NCBI GenBank assembly: GCA_002434305.1
Contig: DJJU01000011.1
Span: forward strand, 124,001 to 188,000
DNA length: 64,000 nucleotides
Direction: 5' to 3'
Source: Alicycliphilus sp. UBA6560
GTDB lineage: Bacteria; Pseudomonadota; Gammaproteobacteria; Burkholderiales; Burkholderiaceae_C
Part shown: piece after piece, positions 27,201 through 35,773 of the stretch
How positions within the stretch are numbered: position 1 is the stretch's first letter
How the letters are laid out: every line of letters starts with the position of its first letter
Position numbers and translations under genes: made by a program
The notes under the pieces: generated by a model
Database searches by the model: none
Told to the model about the DNA's origin: nothing
What the model saw: only the letters and a program-made list of their open reading frames with translations

Positions 27201-27971
27201 TCAGTGGGCTCCCTGCAGCTGGCCGTCAGTCGTACCCATATAGGCTTCCATGACTTGCGGGTTGTTCGATACCTCTTCGTACGGGCCTTCGGCCAGCACG
27301 GCGCCGCGCTGCAGCACGGTGATGCGGTCGGCGATCGTCGAGATGACCTTCATGTTGTGCTCGACCATCAGGATGGTGCGGCCGGCCGACACCTTCTTGA
27401 TGAGCTGCGTGACGCGGTCCACGTCCTCGTGGCCCATGCCCTGCGTGGGCTCGTCCAGCAGCATCAGCTCGGGCTCCATGGCCAGCGTGGTGGCGATCTC
27501 CAGGGCGCGCTTGCGGCCGTAGGGCAGGTTAACGGTGACCTCGTGCGCCATGTCTTCCAGGCCGACTTCGGCCAAAAGCTCCATGGCGCGGCCGTCCAGC
27601 TGGTGCAGGCTGCGCTCGCTGCGCCAGAAGTGGTAGCTGGTGCCCAGCCTGCGCTGCAGGCCCAGGCGCACGTTCTCCAGCAGCGTGAGGTAGGGAAACA
27701 CCGCCGAGATCTGGAACGAGCGGATCACGCCGCGCCGGGCGATCTGCGCCGGCTGCTCACGCGTGATGTCCGTGCCGTTGAAGCGAATGGTGCCCGAGGT
27801 GGGTTCCAGGAACTTGGTCAGCAGGTTGAAGCACGTCGTCTTGCCTGCGCCGTTGGGTCCGATCAGCGCATGGATCGAACCACGGCGCACGGACAGGTTC
27901 ACGTCGCTCACGGCCGTGAAGCCCTTGAATTCCTTGGTGAGGTGGGAAGTTTCCAGTATGACGTCGCTCAT
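27201..27971 (-). CDS. livG: Branched-chain-amino-acid-type ABC ATPase LivG
   Basis: ATP-binding subunit of 256 residues, first gene of the operon. Walker A GPNGAGKTT, Q-loop in RSFQISAVFPYLT, a degenerate signature NLPYGRKRALEIATTLA as usual in LivG, Walker B LMLLDEPTQGMG and the switch region MVEHNM. ATG 27971 (MSDVILET) is chosen because upstream codons have no family similarity. The 160-bp gap to modE holds no convincing promoter; TATACAT on the minus strand near 28085 is a weak -10 candidate. Confidence 0.92.
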   Translation of the reverse strand: MSDVILETSHLTKEFKGFTAVSDVNLSVRRGSIHALIGPNGAGKTTCFNLLTKFLEPTSGTIRFNGTDITREQPAQIARRGVIRSFQISAVFPYLTLLENVRLGLQRRLGTSYHFWRSERSLHQLDGRAMELLAEVGLEDMAHEVTVNLPYGRKRALEIATTLAMEPELMLLDEPTQGMGHEDVDRVTQLIKKVSAGRTILMVEHNMKVISTIADRITVLQRGAVLAEGPYEEVSNNPQVMEAYMGTTDGQLQGAH

Positions 27972-28131
27972 TCGCAAACAGGCGCGCAGAGCATGGGAGC
28001 GCTGCGCGGCTATGTCTCCATTGGTATGTTGCCGGGCATCGTAAGGGCGCCATTCTGGTACTCGCACTGGGAATAGTGCCTATGTATAAACGCCTACCGG
28101 GCGACGGCGGCGATGTGCTTCCTGAGCGCTT

Positions 28132-28926
28132 TCAGTGCCCTGCCAGTACCAGCGCGACGGCCGACTCCTCCACCCCCAGCAGCACCCGCGATCCGGTGCG
28201 CAGGCGCGAGCCGGGCGGTGCGAAACCCACCATCTGCACACCGGCCGCGTCGGCCGCCACTTCGTCCCCCAGCGAGCCGCGGGCGATGCGCGTGGCGCGG
28301 CCCGGCCACCAGTTGGACGGGCCGAGCTGATGCAAGTCGGTCCCCGCTGCCGGCAGCACGCGCACGGCAGTGGCCTTGCACAGGGCCTGCACGCTGGCGC
28401 CGGGCCGCAGCGCCAGCAGCTCGCAGCTCTCGCGCGTGATGCGCGACCACACGGTGAACGCCGCGCCCGCCCCTGCCTCGCCGCGCAGCTGCACGCGCAC
28501 CAGCGGGCCGCTGGCGTGCAGCGCCTGTACGCTGCAAGGCCACTGGTTGCGCATGCTGGTCTGCACCGTCAGGCGCAGGGCGGTCGCCTGTGCGCCGGCG
28601 CCCGGATGCAGCTGGGCGGCCAGCTGGGCACGCGCCGCGTGCATGGCGCCGGCCGCCGCCAGCAGCTCGTGCGCCGCCTCGGTCAGGCGGGCCCCGCCAC
28701 CGCCGGCGCCGCCCACCACGCGCTCGACCAGCGGCACGCCGGCCAGGTTGGTCAGCGTGTCCAGCGCCTGCCAGGCGGCCTTGTAGCTCACGCCCACGGC
28801 GCGAGCGGCCTGCGAGATGGAACCCCCCGCGCCAATCTCGCGCAGCACGGCCAGGCGGCGGTCGGCCGGGCCGTGGCCCAGCGCGTCGAGGATGGAAGCA
28901 GATGGCTGCTGCATGGCCATGATCAT
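28132..28926 (-). CDS. modE: Molybdate-dependent transcriptional regulator ModE
   Basis: Regulator of 264 residues, the same length class as E. coli ModE. It has an N-terminal winged helix-turn-helix (GGSISQAARAVGVSYKAAWQAL, read in two parts) and two C-terminal MOP/TOBE repeats (around TSMRNQWPCSVQAL and GTDLHQLGPSNWW). When loaded with molybdate it should repress modABC. It is divergent from modA; the 72-bp interval holds a perfect inverted repeat. Three in-frame ATGs lie within nine bases, and 28926 is taken here. It is convergent with nothing and lies just upstream of the Liv operon, in the same direction. Confidence 0.92.
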   Translation of the reverse strand: MIMAMQQPSASILDALGHGPADRRLAVLREIGAGGSISQAARAVGVSYKAAWQALDTLTNLAGVPLVERVVGGAGGGGARLTEAAHELLAAAGAMHAARAQLAAQLHPGAGAQATALRLTVQTSMRNQWPCSVQALHASGPLVRVQLRGEAGAGAAFTVWSRITRESCELLALRPGASVQALCKATAVRVLPAAGTDLHQLGPSNWWPGRATRIARGSLGDEVAADAAGVQMVGFAPPGSRLRTGSRVLLGVEESAVALVLAGH

Positions 28927-28953
28927 GCACCCAGGCAGGCACGAGGACCCGGC

Positions 28954-28987
28954 TATACTTTTCGCTATTCCATAAATGAATAGCGAA
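28954..28987 (+). promoter_or_regulatory. modA promoter -10 with overlapping ModE operator
   Basis: TATACT (28954-28959) is a good -10. It is followed at once by TTCGCTATTC-CATAAAT-GAATAGCGAA (28961-28987), a perfect 10-bp inverted repeat that resembles the CG-TAT..ATA-CG ModE operator. The transcription start would lie inside the operator, as expected for repression. Confidence 0.8.
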
Positions 28988-28998
28988 CAGACCCGCGC

Positions 28999-29763
28999 AT
29001 GTCCCAGCCCCACAAGATACTTTCTGCCGCAGCCCTGGCGCTGGTGGCCGCGCTTGCCCCCCTGGGCGCCCAGGCCGACGAGGTGGCCGTGGCCGTGGCT
29101 GCCAACTTCACCGCACCCATGCAGGAGATCGCCCGGCTGTTCGAGCAGGACACCGGCCACAAGGCCCGCCTCTCGTTCGGCGCCACGGGCAAGTTCTATG
29201 CGCAGATCGCCAACGGCGCCCCCTTCGGCATCCTGCTGGCTGCCGACGACAGCACACCCGAGAAGATCGGCAGGGAGGGCCTTGGCGACGCGGCCACGCG
29301 CTTTACCTACGCCATCGGCCAGCTGGTGCTGTGGAGCAAGCAGCCCGGCTATGTGGACCCCGAGGGCCAGGTGCTGCGCAAGAGCGACTGGCGCCACCTC
29401 GCCATGGCCAACCCCAGACTGGCCCCCTACGGCCTGGCTGCCATGCAGACCCTGGAGAAGCTGGGCCTGGCCGAGCAGGTCAAGGGCCGCGTGGTGCAGG
29501 GCGAGAACATCGGCCAGACCTACCAGTTCGCCGCCTCGGGCAATGCCGAGCTGGGCTTCGTCGCGCTGTCGCAGGTGACCGAGGGCGGCCAGCTGCGCGA
29601 GGGCTCGGCCTGGGTGGTGCCGGCCGCCATGCACCAGCCCATCCGCCAGGACGCCATCGTGCTCAAACCCGGCCAGGGCAACCCCGCGGCCGGCGCGCTG
29701 ATGCAGTACCTGCGCGGCCCCAAGGCGCGCGCCGTGATCCAATCCTACGGCTACTCGTTCTGA
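28999..29763 (+). CDS. modA: Molybdate-binding periplasmic protein ModA
   Basis: Periplasmic molybdate receptor of 254 residues. The signal peptide ends GAQADE. Family motifs: VAVAANFTAPMQEIA, SFGATGKFYAQI, ILLAADDSTPEKI, and PYGLAAMQ, which carry the oxyanion-contacting Ser/Thr/Tyr positions. ATG 28999 follows the operator with only a weak ribosome site. It supplies the permease ModB; a family I repeat separates the two genes. Molybdate would feed XdhAB, encoded in this window. Confidence 0.93.
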   Translation: MSQPHKILSAAALALVAALAPLGAQADEVAVAVAANFTAPMQEIARLFEQDTGHKARLSFGATGKFYAQIANGAPFGILLAADDSTPEKIGREGLGDAATRFTYAIGQLVLWSKQPGYVDPEGQVLRKSDWRHLAMANPRLAPYGLAAMQTLEKLGLAEQVKGRVVQGENIGQTYQFAASGNAELGFVALSQVTEGGQLREGSAWVVPAAMHQPIRQDAIVLKPGQGNPAAGALMQYLRGPKARAVIQSYGYSF

Positions 29764-29775
29764 AGCACCGTCAGC

Positions 29776-29842
29776 AAGTTTCAAGCCTTTTTGGCCTCCA
29801 GCCCTTACCAGTCAAGCGCTGGCAGCTCTTTTTTCAATAGCA
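29776..29842 (-). repeat. Family I palindromic element between modA and modB, copy 9
   Basis: Reads TTTCAAGCCTTTTTGGCCTC, CAGCCCTTACCAGTCAAGCG, CTGGCAGCTC and TTTTTTCAATAGCAC. It ends immediately before the TTG start codon of modB and fills the region where a Shine-Dalgarno would lie. Confidence 0.82.
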
Positions 29843-29843
29843 C

Positions 29844-30527
29844 TTGCCAACCTTTTCGCTGACCCCGGACGACTGGGCCGCCATCGCCCTGACGCTGCGC
29901 CTGGCCGCCATCACCACCGCACTGTTGCTGCTGCTGTGCACGCCGCTGGCCTGGTGGCTGGCGCACACGCGCTCGCGCTGGCGCGGCCCGGTGGGTGCCG
30001 TGGTGGCGTTGCCGCTGGTGCTGCCGCCGACGGTCATCGGCTTCTATCTGCTGGTGGCCATGGGGCCGAACGGCTTTCTCGGGCAGCTGACGGACGCACT
30101 GGGCCTGCACCGCCTGCCCTTCACTTTCCCCGGGCTGGTGGTGGGCTCGCTGGTGTATTCGCTGCCCTTTGCCGTGCAGCCGCTGCAGCGCGCCTTTGAG
30201 GCGCTGGGGTCGCGCCCGCTGGAGGTGGCGGCCACCCTGGGCGCCGCCCGGCTGGACCGCTTCTTCAGCGTCGCGCTGCCGCTGGCGCGCCCCGGCTTCA
30301 TCACCGCCGCCATCCTCACCTTCGCCCACACCGTGGGCGAGTTCGGCGTGGTGCTCATGCTGGGCGGCAACATCCCGGGCGTGACGCGGGTGGTCTCGGT
30401 GCAGATCTACGACCACGTCGAGGCCATGGAATACACCCATGCGCACTGGCTGGCCGGCGGCATGGTGGCCTTTTCCTTCATCGTGCTGATGCTGCTGCAG
30501 TGGCTGCAGCCGAGGAAGGCAAGATGA
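29844..30527 (+). CDS. modB: Molybdate ABC transporter permease ModB
   Basis: Inner-membrane permease of 227 residues with five or six helices and the coupling motif EAARTLGA-like sequence EVAATLGAARLDRFFSVALP. The start is read as TTG 29844, since no ATG or GTG is nearby upstream of the conserved first helix. The codon abuts repeat copy 9, and no Shine-Dalgarno is visible, so translation may depend on read-through from modA or on the repeat itself. The stop overlaps modC as ATGA. Confidence 0.92.
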   Translation: MPTFSLTPDDWAAIALTLRLAAITTALLLLLCTPLAWWLAHTRSRWRGPVGAVVALPLVLPPTVIGFYLLVAMGPNGFLGQLTDALGLHRLPFTFPGLVVGSLVYSLPFAVQPLQRAFEALGSRPLEVAATLGAARLDRFFSVALPLARPGFITAAILTFAHTVGEFGVVLMLGGNIPGVTRVVSVQIYDHVEAMEYTHAHWLAGGMVAFSFIVLMLLQWLQPRKAR

Positions 30528-31615
30528 GCGACGGCAACTCCGGCGGCATCCACGCCCGGCTGCGGCTGGAGCGGGCCGATTTCTCGCTGGACGTGCAGCT
30601 GCAGCTGCCCGGCCAGGGCGTCACCGCCCTCTTCGGCCCCTCGGGCTGCGGCAAGACCACCTGCCTGCGGGCCATCGCCGGACTGGAGCGTGCGCGCGGC
30701 GAGGTGCGGGTCAATGGCGAGGCCTGGCAGCACGACGCCAGCCGCACCTGGCTGCCCACGCACCGCCGCGCCCTGGGCTACGTCTTCCAGGAGGCCAGCC
30801 TGTTCGCCCACCTGGACGCACGGCGCAACATCGAATACGGCTGGAAGCGCCTGCCGCCCGGGCGTCGGCGCGTGTCGCTGGAGCAGGCGGTGGAGCTGCT
30901 GGGCCTGTCTGCCCTGCTGGGGCGCATGCCGCAGACACTGTCCGGCGGCGAGCGCCAGCGCGTGGCCATCGCCCGCGCCCTGGCCGCCAGCCCGCGCGTG
31001 CTGCTGATGGACGAGCCGCTGGCCGCCCTGGACGCGGCGCGCAAGGCCGAGGTGCTGCCCTACCTGGAGCGGCTGCAGCGCGAGCTGTCCATCCCCATCC
31101 TGTACGTCACGCATTCCGCCGACGAGGTGGCACGCCTGGCCTCGCACCTGGTGCTGCTGCAGGCCGGCCGCGTGCTGGCCCAGGGTGCCCCCGCCGAGCT
31201 GATGGCGCGGCTGGACCTGCCCCTGGCCGCCGGCGACGGCGCCAGCGCCCTGGTGCAGGGCCGGGTGCTGGCCTGGGACGCGCAGGACCAGCTGCTCACC
31301 GTGGGCTTTGCCGGCGGCCAGCTGCACCTGGCCACGGGCCACGCCCGCCCCGTGGGCCAAGCCGCACGCCTGCGCGTGCCGGCCCGCGACGTGAGCCTGG
31401 CACGCCGACGGCCGCAAGGCAGCAGCGTGCTGAACGTGCTGCCGGCGCGCATCGTGCAGATCGCGCCCGAGGCGCCCGGCCAGGTCCTGGTGGCACTGGA
31501 CGCCGGCGGCACGCGGCTGCTGGCGCGCATCAGCCAGCGCTCGCGCCGCGAACTGGCCCTGCAGGAGGGCGAAGAGCTGTTCGCCCAGGTCAAGGGCGCC
31601 GCCCTGACCGATTGA
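30524..31615 (+). CDS. modC: Molybdate ABC transporter ATPase ModC
   Basis: Cytoplasmic ATPase of 363 residues. Walker A FGPSGCGKTT, signature LSGGERQRVAIARAL, Walker B VLLMDEPLAALD, switch VTHSADE, and a C-terminal MOP/TOBE domain after residue about 290 (QGSSVLNVLPARIVQI). AGGAAGG precedes ATG 30524. It completes modABC. No clear terminator follows; a hairpin without T-tract lies at 31705. Confidence 0.94.
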   Translation: MSDGNSGGIHARLRLERADFSLDVQLQLPGQGVTALFGPSGCGKTTCLRAIAGLERARGEVRVNGEAWQHDASRTWLPTHRRALGYVFQEASLFAHLDARRNIEYGWKRLPPGRRRVSLEQAVELLGLSALLGRMPQTLSGGERQRVAIARALAASPRVLLMDEPLAALDAARKAEVLPYLERLQRELSIPILYVTHSADEVARLASHLVLLQAGRVLAQGAPAELMARLDLPLAAGDGASALVQGRVLAWDAQDQLLTVGFAGGQLHLATGHARPVGQAARLRVPARDVSLARRRPQGSSVLNVLPARIVQIAPEAPGQVLVALDAGGTRLLARISQRSRRELALQEGEELFAQVKGAALTD

Positions 31616-31641
31616 AGGGACGTGTACGCAATATCCCTCAT

Positions 31642-31742
31642 TGCTATACAAGCCATAGCAGCGTATCCGCGCGGAATCGACACCAAGAGAGGGAAACACC
31701 GGGGCAAGGGCGGTCCGCGGCGTCCGTAAAATGCCGCCCTTG
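31642..31742. other. Two inverted repeats upstream of the TRAP genes
   Basis: In the 204-bp gap between modC and dctQ, TGCTAT-N7-ATAGCA (31642-31660) resembles a small operator. CAAGGGCGG...CCGCCCTTG (31705-31713 and 31734-31742) can form a 9-bp hairpin with a 20-base loop. Neither is followed by a T-tract. No convincing -35/-10 pair is visible. Confidence 0.4.
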
Positions 31743-31819
31743 TAAAACTTTGTCCGGCCCGCGCACCTACCCGCCGCGCGGGCCGTGCGCGTGCCCACCG
31801 CCTTTATCTTGGAGACACC

Positions 31820-32434
31820 ATGCAGGCACTACTTGCCCTATCACGGGCCATAGACAGGCTAAACGCCTTCGTCGGGAAATATTGCATCTGGCTGATTTTT
31901 GCCGCCACCGTCATCAGCGCCGCCAACGCCGTGGTGCGCAAGCTCTTCAACTACAGCTCCAACGCCTTCCTGGAAGTGCAGTGGTACCTGTTCGCGTGGT
32001 CGTTCCTGGTGGCCGCCGGCTACACGCTGCTGCACCGCGAGCATGTGCGCATCGACGTGGTCAACAGCCGCCTGTCCAAGCGCACGCAGGTGTGGATCGA
32101 CATCTTCGGCTTCCTGTTCTTCCTCACGCCGGTGTGCATCCTGGTGCTGTACCTGGGCATCCCCATGCTCATCAGCCGCTTCGAATCGGGCGAGGTCTCG
32201 GGCAACCCGGGCGGGCTGATCCGCTGGCCGGTATGGGTCGCGCTGCCCCTGGGCTTCACGCTGCTGATGCTGCAGGGCTGGTCGGAGCTGATCAAGCGCA
32301 TCGCCTTCCTGAAGGGCCAAGGGCCGGACCCGATGGGCCGCCTGACCGACAAGAGCGATGAAGAAGCGCTGATCGAAGCCCTGCGCCTGCAGACCGAGCA
32401 GGAGCGCCAGGCCGGCGCGGCCGCTTCCCGCTGA
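31820..32434 (+). CDS. dctQ: TRAP transporter small permease DctQ
   Basis: Small membrane subunit of 204 residues with four predicted helices (for example YCIWLIFAATVISAANAVV and IDIFGFLFFLTPVCILVLYLG) and the family signature QWYLFAWSFLVAAGYTLLHREHVRID across two motifs. GGAG precedes ATG 31820. It works with DctM (28 bp downstream) and the periplasmic DctP. The system uses an ion gradient and not ATP. The charged Glu/Gln-rich tail is longer than in typical DctQ. Confidence 0.92.
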   Translation: MQALLALSRAIDRLNAFVGKYCIWLIFAATVISAANAVVRKLFNYSSNAFLEVQWYLFAWSFLVAAGYTLLHREHVRIDVVNSRLSKRTQVWIDIFGFLFFLTPVCILVLYLGIPMLISRFESGEVSGNPGGLIRWPVWVALPLGFTLLMLQGWSELIKRIAFLKGQGPDPMGRLTDKSDEEALIEALRLQTEQERQAGAAASR

Positions 32435-32462
32435 ACGCCCGACCGACCGGAGCACCCTTTCC

Positions 32463-34271
32463 ATGGAATTCATCTCCACCAACTTCGCCCCGATCATGTT
32501 CGCGGGGCTGGCCCTGTTCCTGATCCTGGGCTTTCCCGTCGCCTTCAGCCTGGGCGCCTGCGGCCTGTTCTTCGGCCTGCTGGGCATCGAGCTGGGCGTG
32601 TTTCCCGCCACCATCCTGGCCTGGCTGCCCGAGCGGCTGATCGGCATCATGGCCAACGACACGCTGCTGGCCGTGCCCTTCTTCACGCTGATGGGGCTGA
32701 TCCTGGAGCGCAGCGGCATGGCCGAGGATCTGCTGGACTCGGTCGGCCAGGTCTTCGGCCCGCTGCGCGGCGGCCTGGCGCTGGCCGTGATTTTCGTGGG
32801 CGCGCTGCTGGCCGCCACCACCGGCGTGGTCGCCGCCTCCGTCATCTCGATGGGCCTGATCTCCATGCCCATCATGCTGCGCTACGGCTACAGCCGGCCG
32901 CTGACCAGCGGCGTCATTGCCGCCTCGGGCACGCTGGCGCAGATCATCCCGCCGTCGCTGGTGCTGATCATCATGGCCGACCAGCTGGGCCGCAGCGTGG
33001 GCGACATGTACAAGGGCGCATTCATGCCGGCCTTCATGCTGGTGGGCCTGTACGTGCTGTGGGTGGTGCTGCTGGCCATCTTCAAGCCTCAGGCCGTGCC
33101 GGCCCTGCCGCCGGAAGCGCGCACGCTGCGCGAGCCCAACGGCAGCGCGGGCTACCCCTCGCTGGTCGCCGTGCTGGTTATCTCCGCCCTGGTGGCGTGG
33201 GTGCTGGAGTCGCACATGGCCGACATCCACAGCTGGTGGGAAGGCCATCTCGTGGAGTCCGTGCCGACCGACGAAAAAGTGGTGGTGGCTGCCTGCGGCG
33301 GCGCCTTCGTTGCCTGGCTGATCGCCTCGGCCAACCGCCTCACCGGCCTGGGGCTTCTGTCCAAGCTGGCCGAGCGCGTGACCTTCGTGCTGATCCCGCC
33401 GCTGCTGCTCATCTTCCTGGTGCTGGGCACCATCTTCCTGGGCGTGGCCTCGCCCACCGAGGGCGGCGCCATGGGCGCGGTGGGCGCGCTCATCATGGCC
33501 CTGCTGCGCGGGCGCCTGTCCTGGTCGCTGCTCAAGCAGGCGCTGGCCTCGACCACGCGGCTGTCCTCGTTCGTGATGTTCATCCTGATCGGCGCCACCA
33601 TCTTCAGCATGGTGTTCCAGGCCGCGGACGGTCCGGTGTGGGTCGAGCACCTGTTGGCCGACCTGCCCGGCGGCCAGGTGGGCTTCCTGATCTTCGTGAA
33701 CGTGATGATCTTCTTCCTCGCGTTCTTCCTGGACTACTTCGAGCTGTCCTTCATCGTGGTGCCGCTGCTGGCGCCCGTGGCCGACAAGCTGGGCATCGAC
33801 CTGATCTGGTTCGGCGTGCTGCTGGCGGTGAACATGCAGACCTCGTTCCTGCACCCGCCGTTCGGTTTCGCGCTGTTTTTCCTGCGCTCGGTTGCGCCCG
33901 AAAAGCCCTACAAGGACGCGGTGACCGGCCGGATCATGGAGCCGGTGACGACCATGCAGATCTACAAGGGTGCCATCCCCTTCCTGTTCATACAGCTGAT
34001 CATGGTGAGCGTGCTGATCGCCTTCCCGGGCCTGGTCACGGGCAGCCTGGACAAGAAGGTCGACGTGAACATGGACGCCGTGGGCGCGCAGATGCTGGAG
34101 AGCCTGAACCAGGACGGCAACGACTACGGCGACGCCGAGGCGCAGCCGCCCGGCGGCGCGGCGTCCATGCCCGAGCCCGAGTCGGTGGCCCCGGCCGAGG
34201 ACGACGACCCGTTCAAGGCCATCCAGGACGCCGTGCAGCCGCAGGCGCCCGCCCCGGCGGCGAGCCAGTAG
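32463..34271 (+). CDS. dctM: TRAP transporter large permease DctM, extended
   Basis: Transporter subunit of 602 residues; typical DctM proteins have about 430. Conserved parts include LGFPVAFSLG, PLFTLMG-like VPFFTLMGLILERSGMAE, GGLALAVIFVGALLAATTG and the SPTEGGAMGAVGAL loop. The extra length comes from an insertion around residues 215-290 (with a Trp/His-rich segment) and a Pro/Ala/Glu-rich cytoplasmic tail of about 80 residues. Both are known in the COG4664-type group (mannitol/chloroaromatic or 2-oxo acid TRAP class). The final helix is at FLFIQLIMVSVLIAFPGLV. Confidence 0.92.
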   Translation: MEFISTNFAPIMFAGLALFLILGFPVAFSLGACGLFFGLLGIELGVFPATILAWLPERLIGIMANDTLLAVPFFTLMGLILERSGMAEDLLDSVGQVFGPLRGGLALAVIFVGALLAATTGVVAASVISMGLISMPIMLRYGYSRPLTSGVIAASGTLAQIIPPSLVLIIMADQLGRSVGDMYKGAFMPAFMLVGLYVLWVVLLAIFKPQAVPALPPEARTLREPNGSAGYPSLVAVLVISALVAWVLESHMADIHSWWEGHLVESVPTDEKVVVAACGGAFVAWLIASANRLTGLGLLSKLAERVTFVLIPPLLLIFLVLGTIFLGVASPTEGGAMGAVGALIMALLRGRLSWSLLKQALASTTRLSSFVMFILIGATIFSMVFQAADGPVWVEHLLADLPGGQVGFLIFVNVMIFFLAFFLDYFELSFIVVPLLAPVADKLGIDLIWFGVLLAVNMQTSFLHPPFGFALFFLRSVAPEKPYKDAVTGRIMEPVTTMQIYKGAIPFLFIQLIMVSVLIAFPGLVTGSLDKKVDVNMDAVGAQMLESLNQDGNDYGDAEAQPPGGAASMPEPESVAPAEDDDPFKAIQDAVQPQAPAPAASQ

Positions 34272-34325
34272 CAAAGCGGTCTGGTGCCCGCCGCGGCGGG
34301 CACCGGCGCCGGACGGCCATCAGTG

Positions 34326-34385
34326 CCAAAACACCGTCCAGCGCGCGACAAACAAGCGTCAGCAGCTATTTAAACGATAGCAAAA
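34326..34385 (-). repeat. Family I palindromic element, copy 10
   Basis: A diverged copy (GCCAAAACACCGTCCAGCGC, ACAAGCGTCAGCAGCTATT, ACGATAGCA) between dctM and the bidirectional terminator. Confidence 0.65.
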
Positions 34386-34390
34386 GGCAG

Positions 34391-34422
34391 AAAAAAACCG
34401 CAGCGGCTGCTGCGGTTTTTTT
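34391..34422. terminator. Bidirectional terminator between dctM and dctP
   Basis: AAAAAAACCGCAG-CGGCTG-CTGCGGTTTTTTT gives a stem with A- and T-tracts on the two sides, serving both convergent genes. Confidence 0.88.
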
Positions 34423-34438
34423 GTGGGCGCGTGGAGCG

Positions 34439-35521
34439 TCAGATCTTCACGCTGTTCATGTACTGGTTGAACGGGAACTCGGAGAAGCGGTTCCACAGGA
34501 TCTGGTCGCGCTGGAAGGCGCGCATGTCCTGGTGGATCTTCTTGAACTCGGGCGACTTGGCCTCGTGCTCGGCGAAGACTTCCATGCAGGCCTTGAAGCC
34601 GGCGTCGTTCACGGCCTTGGGGAAGGCCTTGAGCTGCGTGCCGCTGGCCACCAGACGCTTCAGGGCCTGTGGGTTCACGGCCATGTACTTGGCCGTGCCG
34701 TCAGCGGCGGCCACGGCGGCGGCAGCGCGAACGATGGCCTTGTTCTCGGGCGAAAGCTTCTCGAACGCCTTGTTGTTGATGAAGAACTCCAGGTCGGCGC
34801 CGCCTTCCCACCAGCCCGGGTAGTAGTAGTACTTGGCGACCTTGTTGAAGCCCAGCTTCTCGTCGTCGTAAGGGCCGACGAACTCGACCGCGTCCAGCGT
34901 GCCCTTTTCCAGCGCCTGGTACAGGTCGCCTGCCGGCAGGTTCTGCGCCACTACGCCCAGCTTGGCCATGCCTTCGCCGAACACACCGCCGCCCATGCGC
35001 ATCTTCAGGCCCTTGAGGTCGTCGACGCCCTTGATCTCCTTGCGGTACCAGCCGCCCATCTGGGTGGTGGTGTTGAGCGCGCTCAGGGTGTGGAAGTTGT
35101 ACTTGGAGAAGAACTCGTTGAGCAGCTTGCGGCCGTTGCCGTAGTCCTTCCAGGCCATGTTCTGCAGGGCCGTCAGGCCGAAGGGCACGGCGCAGCTGAA
35201 GGCGAAGATGGGGTCCTTGCCGGTGAAGTAGTAGGCGGCGGACAGGGCCATCTCGATGGTGTCCTTCTCCAGCGCGTCGACCACGCCGAAGGCGGGCATC
35301 AGTTCGCCGGCGGCGTGCACCGAGACTTCAAACTTGCCGCCGGACAGCTCCTTGACGGTCTCGGAGAACTTCACGGCGCTGCCGAAGATGGTGTCCAGGG
35401 ACTTGGGGAAGCTGGCAGCCATGCGCCAGCGCACTGTGGCCTGTGCATGCACGGCAGGCGCCACGCCTGCGGCGAGCACGCCAGCCAGGCCGGCCTGCTT
35501 GATGATGGAACGACGATCCAT
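34439..35521 (-). CDS. dctP: TRAP transporter periplasmic binding protein DctP, Tat-like signal
   Basis: Periplasmic solute receptor of 360 residues. ATG 35521 gives MDRRSIIKQAGLAGVLAAG, a twin-arginine-like signal (RRSIIK) with cleavage near AVHAQ; the mature part begins ATVRWRMAAS. Motifs such as ELMPAFGVVDAL and YYYYPGWWEGG place it with the COG4663/TakP-like TRAP receptors for 2-oxo acids or aromatic acids (family knowledge). It is convergent with dctQM and so is transcribed separately from its membrane partners. A weak -10 (TACAAT, minus strand, 35626-35621) lies about 100 bp upstream. Confidence 0.92.
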   Translation of the reverse strand: MDRRSIIKQAGLAGVLAAGVAPAVHAQATVRWRMAASFPKSLDTIFGSAVKFSETVKELSGGKFEVSVHAAGELMPAFGVVDALEKDTIEMALSAAYYFTGKDPIFAFSCAVPFGLTALQNMAWKDYGNGRKLLNEFFSKYNFHTLSALNTTTQMGGWYRKEIKGVDDLKGLKMRMGGGVFGEGMAKLGVVAQNLPAGDLYQALEKGTLDAVEFVGPYDDEKLGFNKVAKYYYYPGWWEGGADLEFFINNKAFEKLSPENKAIVRAAAAVAAADGTAKYMAVNPQALKRLVASGTQLKAFPKAVNDAGFKACMEVFAEHEAKSPEFKKIHQDMRAFQRDQILWNRFSEFPFNQYMNSVKI

Positions 35522-35773
35522 GGACTTGGTTCTCCAGTTGGGGGTAGGTACGAAAGTACAAAAGCAAGACGGCAGCGCGTGGTTTCCGCGGTAGCGGCAT
35601 GCGGCGCTGCACGACGACAAATTGTAAAAACCGCACCGGGCGCGGCCGTTACGGGTTTCCCCTTGAAATCGCCCTTTGGCGCACTTTCATTGCAAAGACT
35701 TGCGGTGCCTGGCACGTGGGACGGCGCGGCCCGCAGGGCGCGGGCCGACAGCTTGGCAACCGGGCGGCAAGCG

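Noticed and set aside
28954..28998. Molybdenum-cofactor riboswitch before modA
   Set aside because: The leader is too short (about 30 nt) for that structure, and the palindrome fits a ModE operator.
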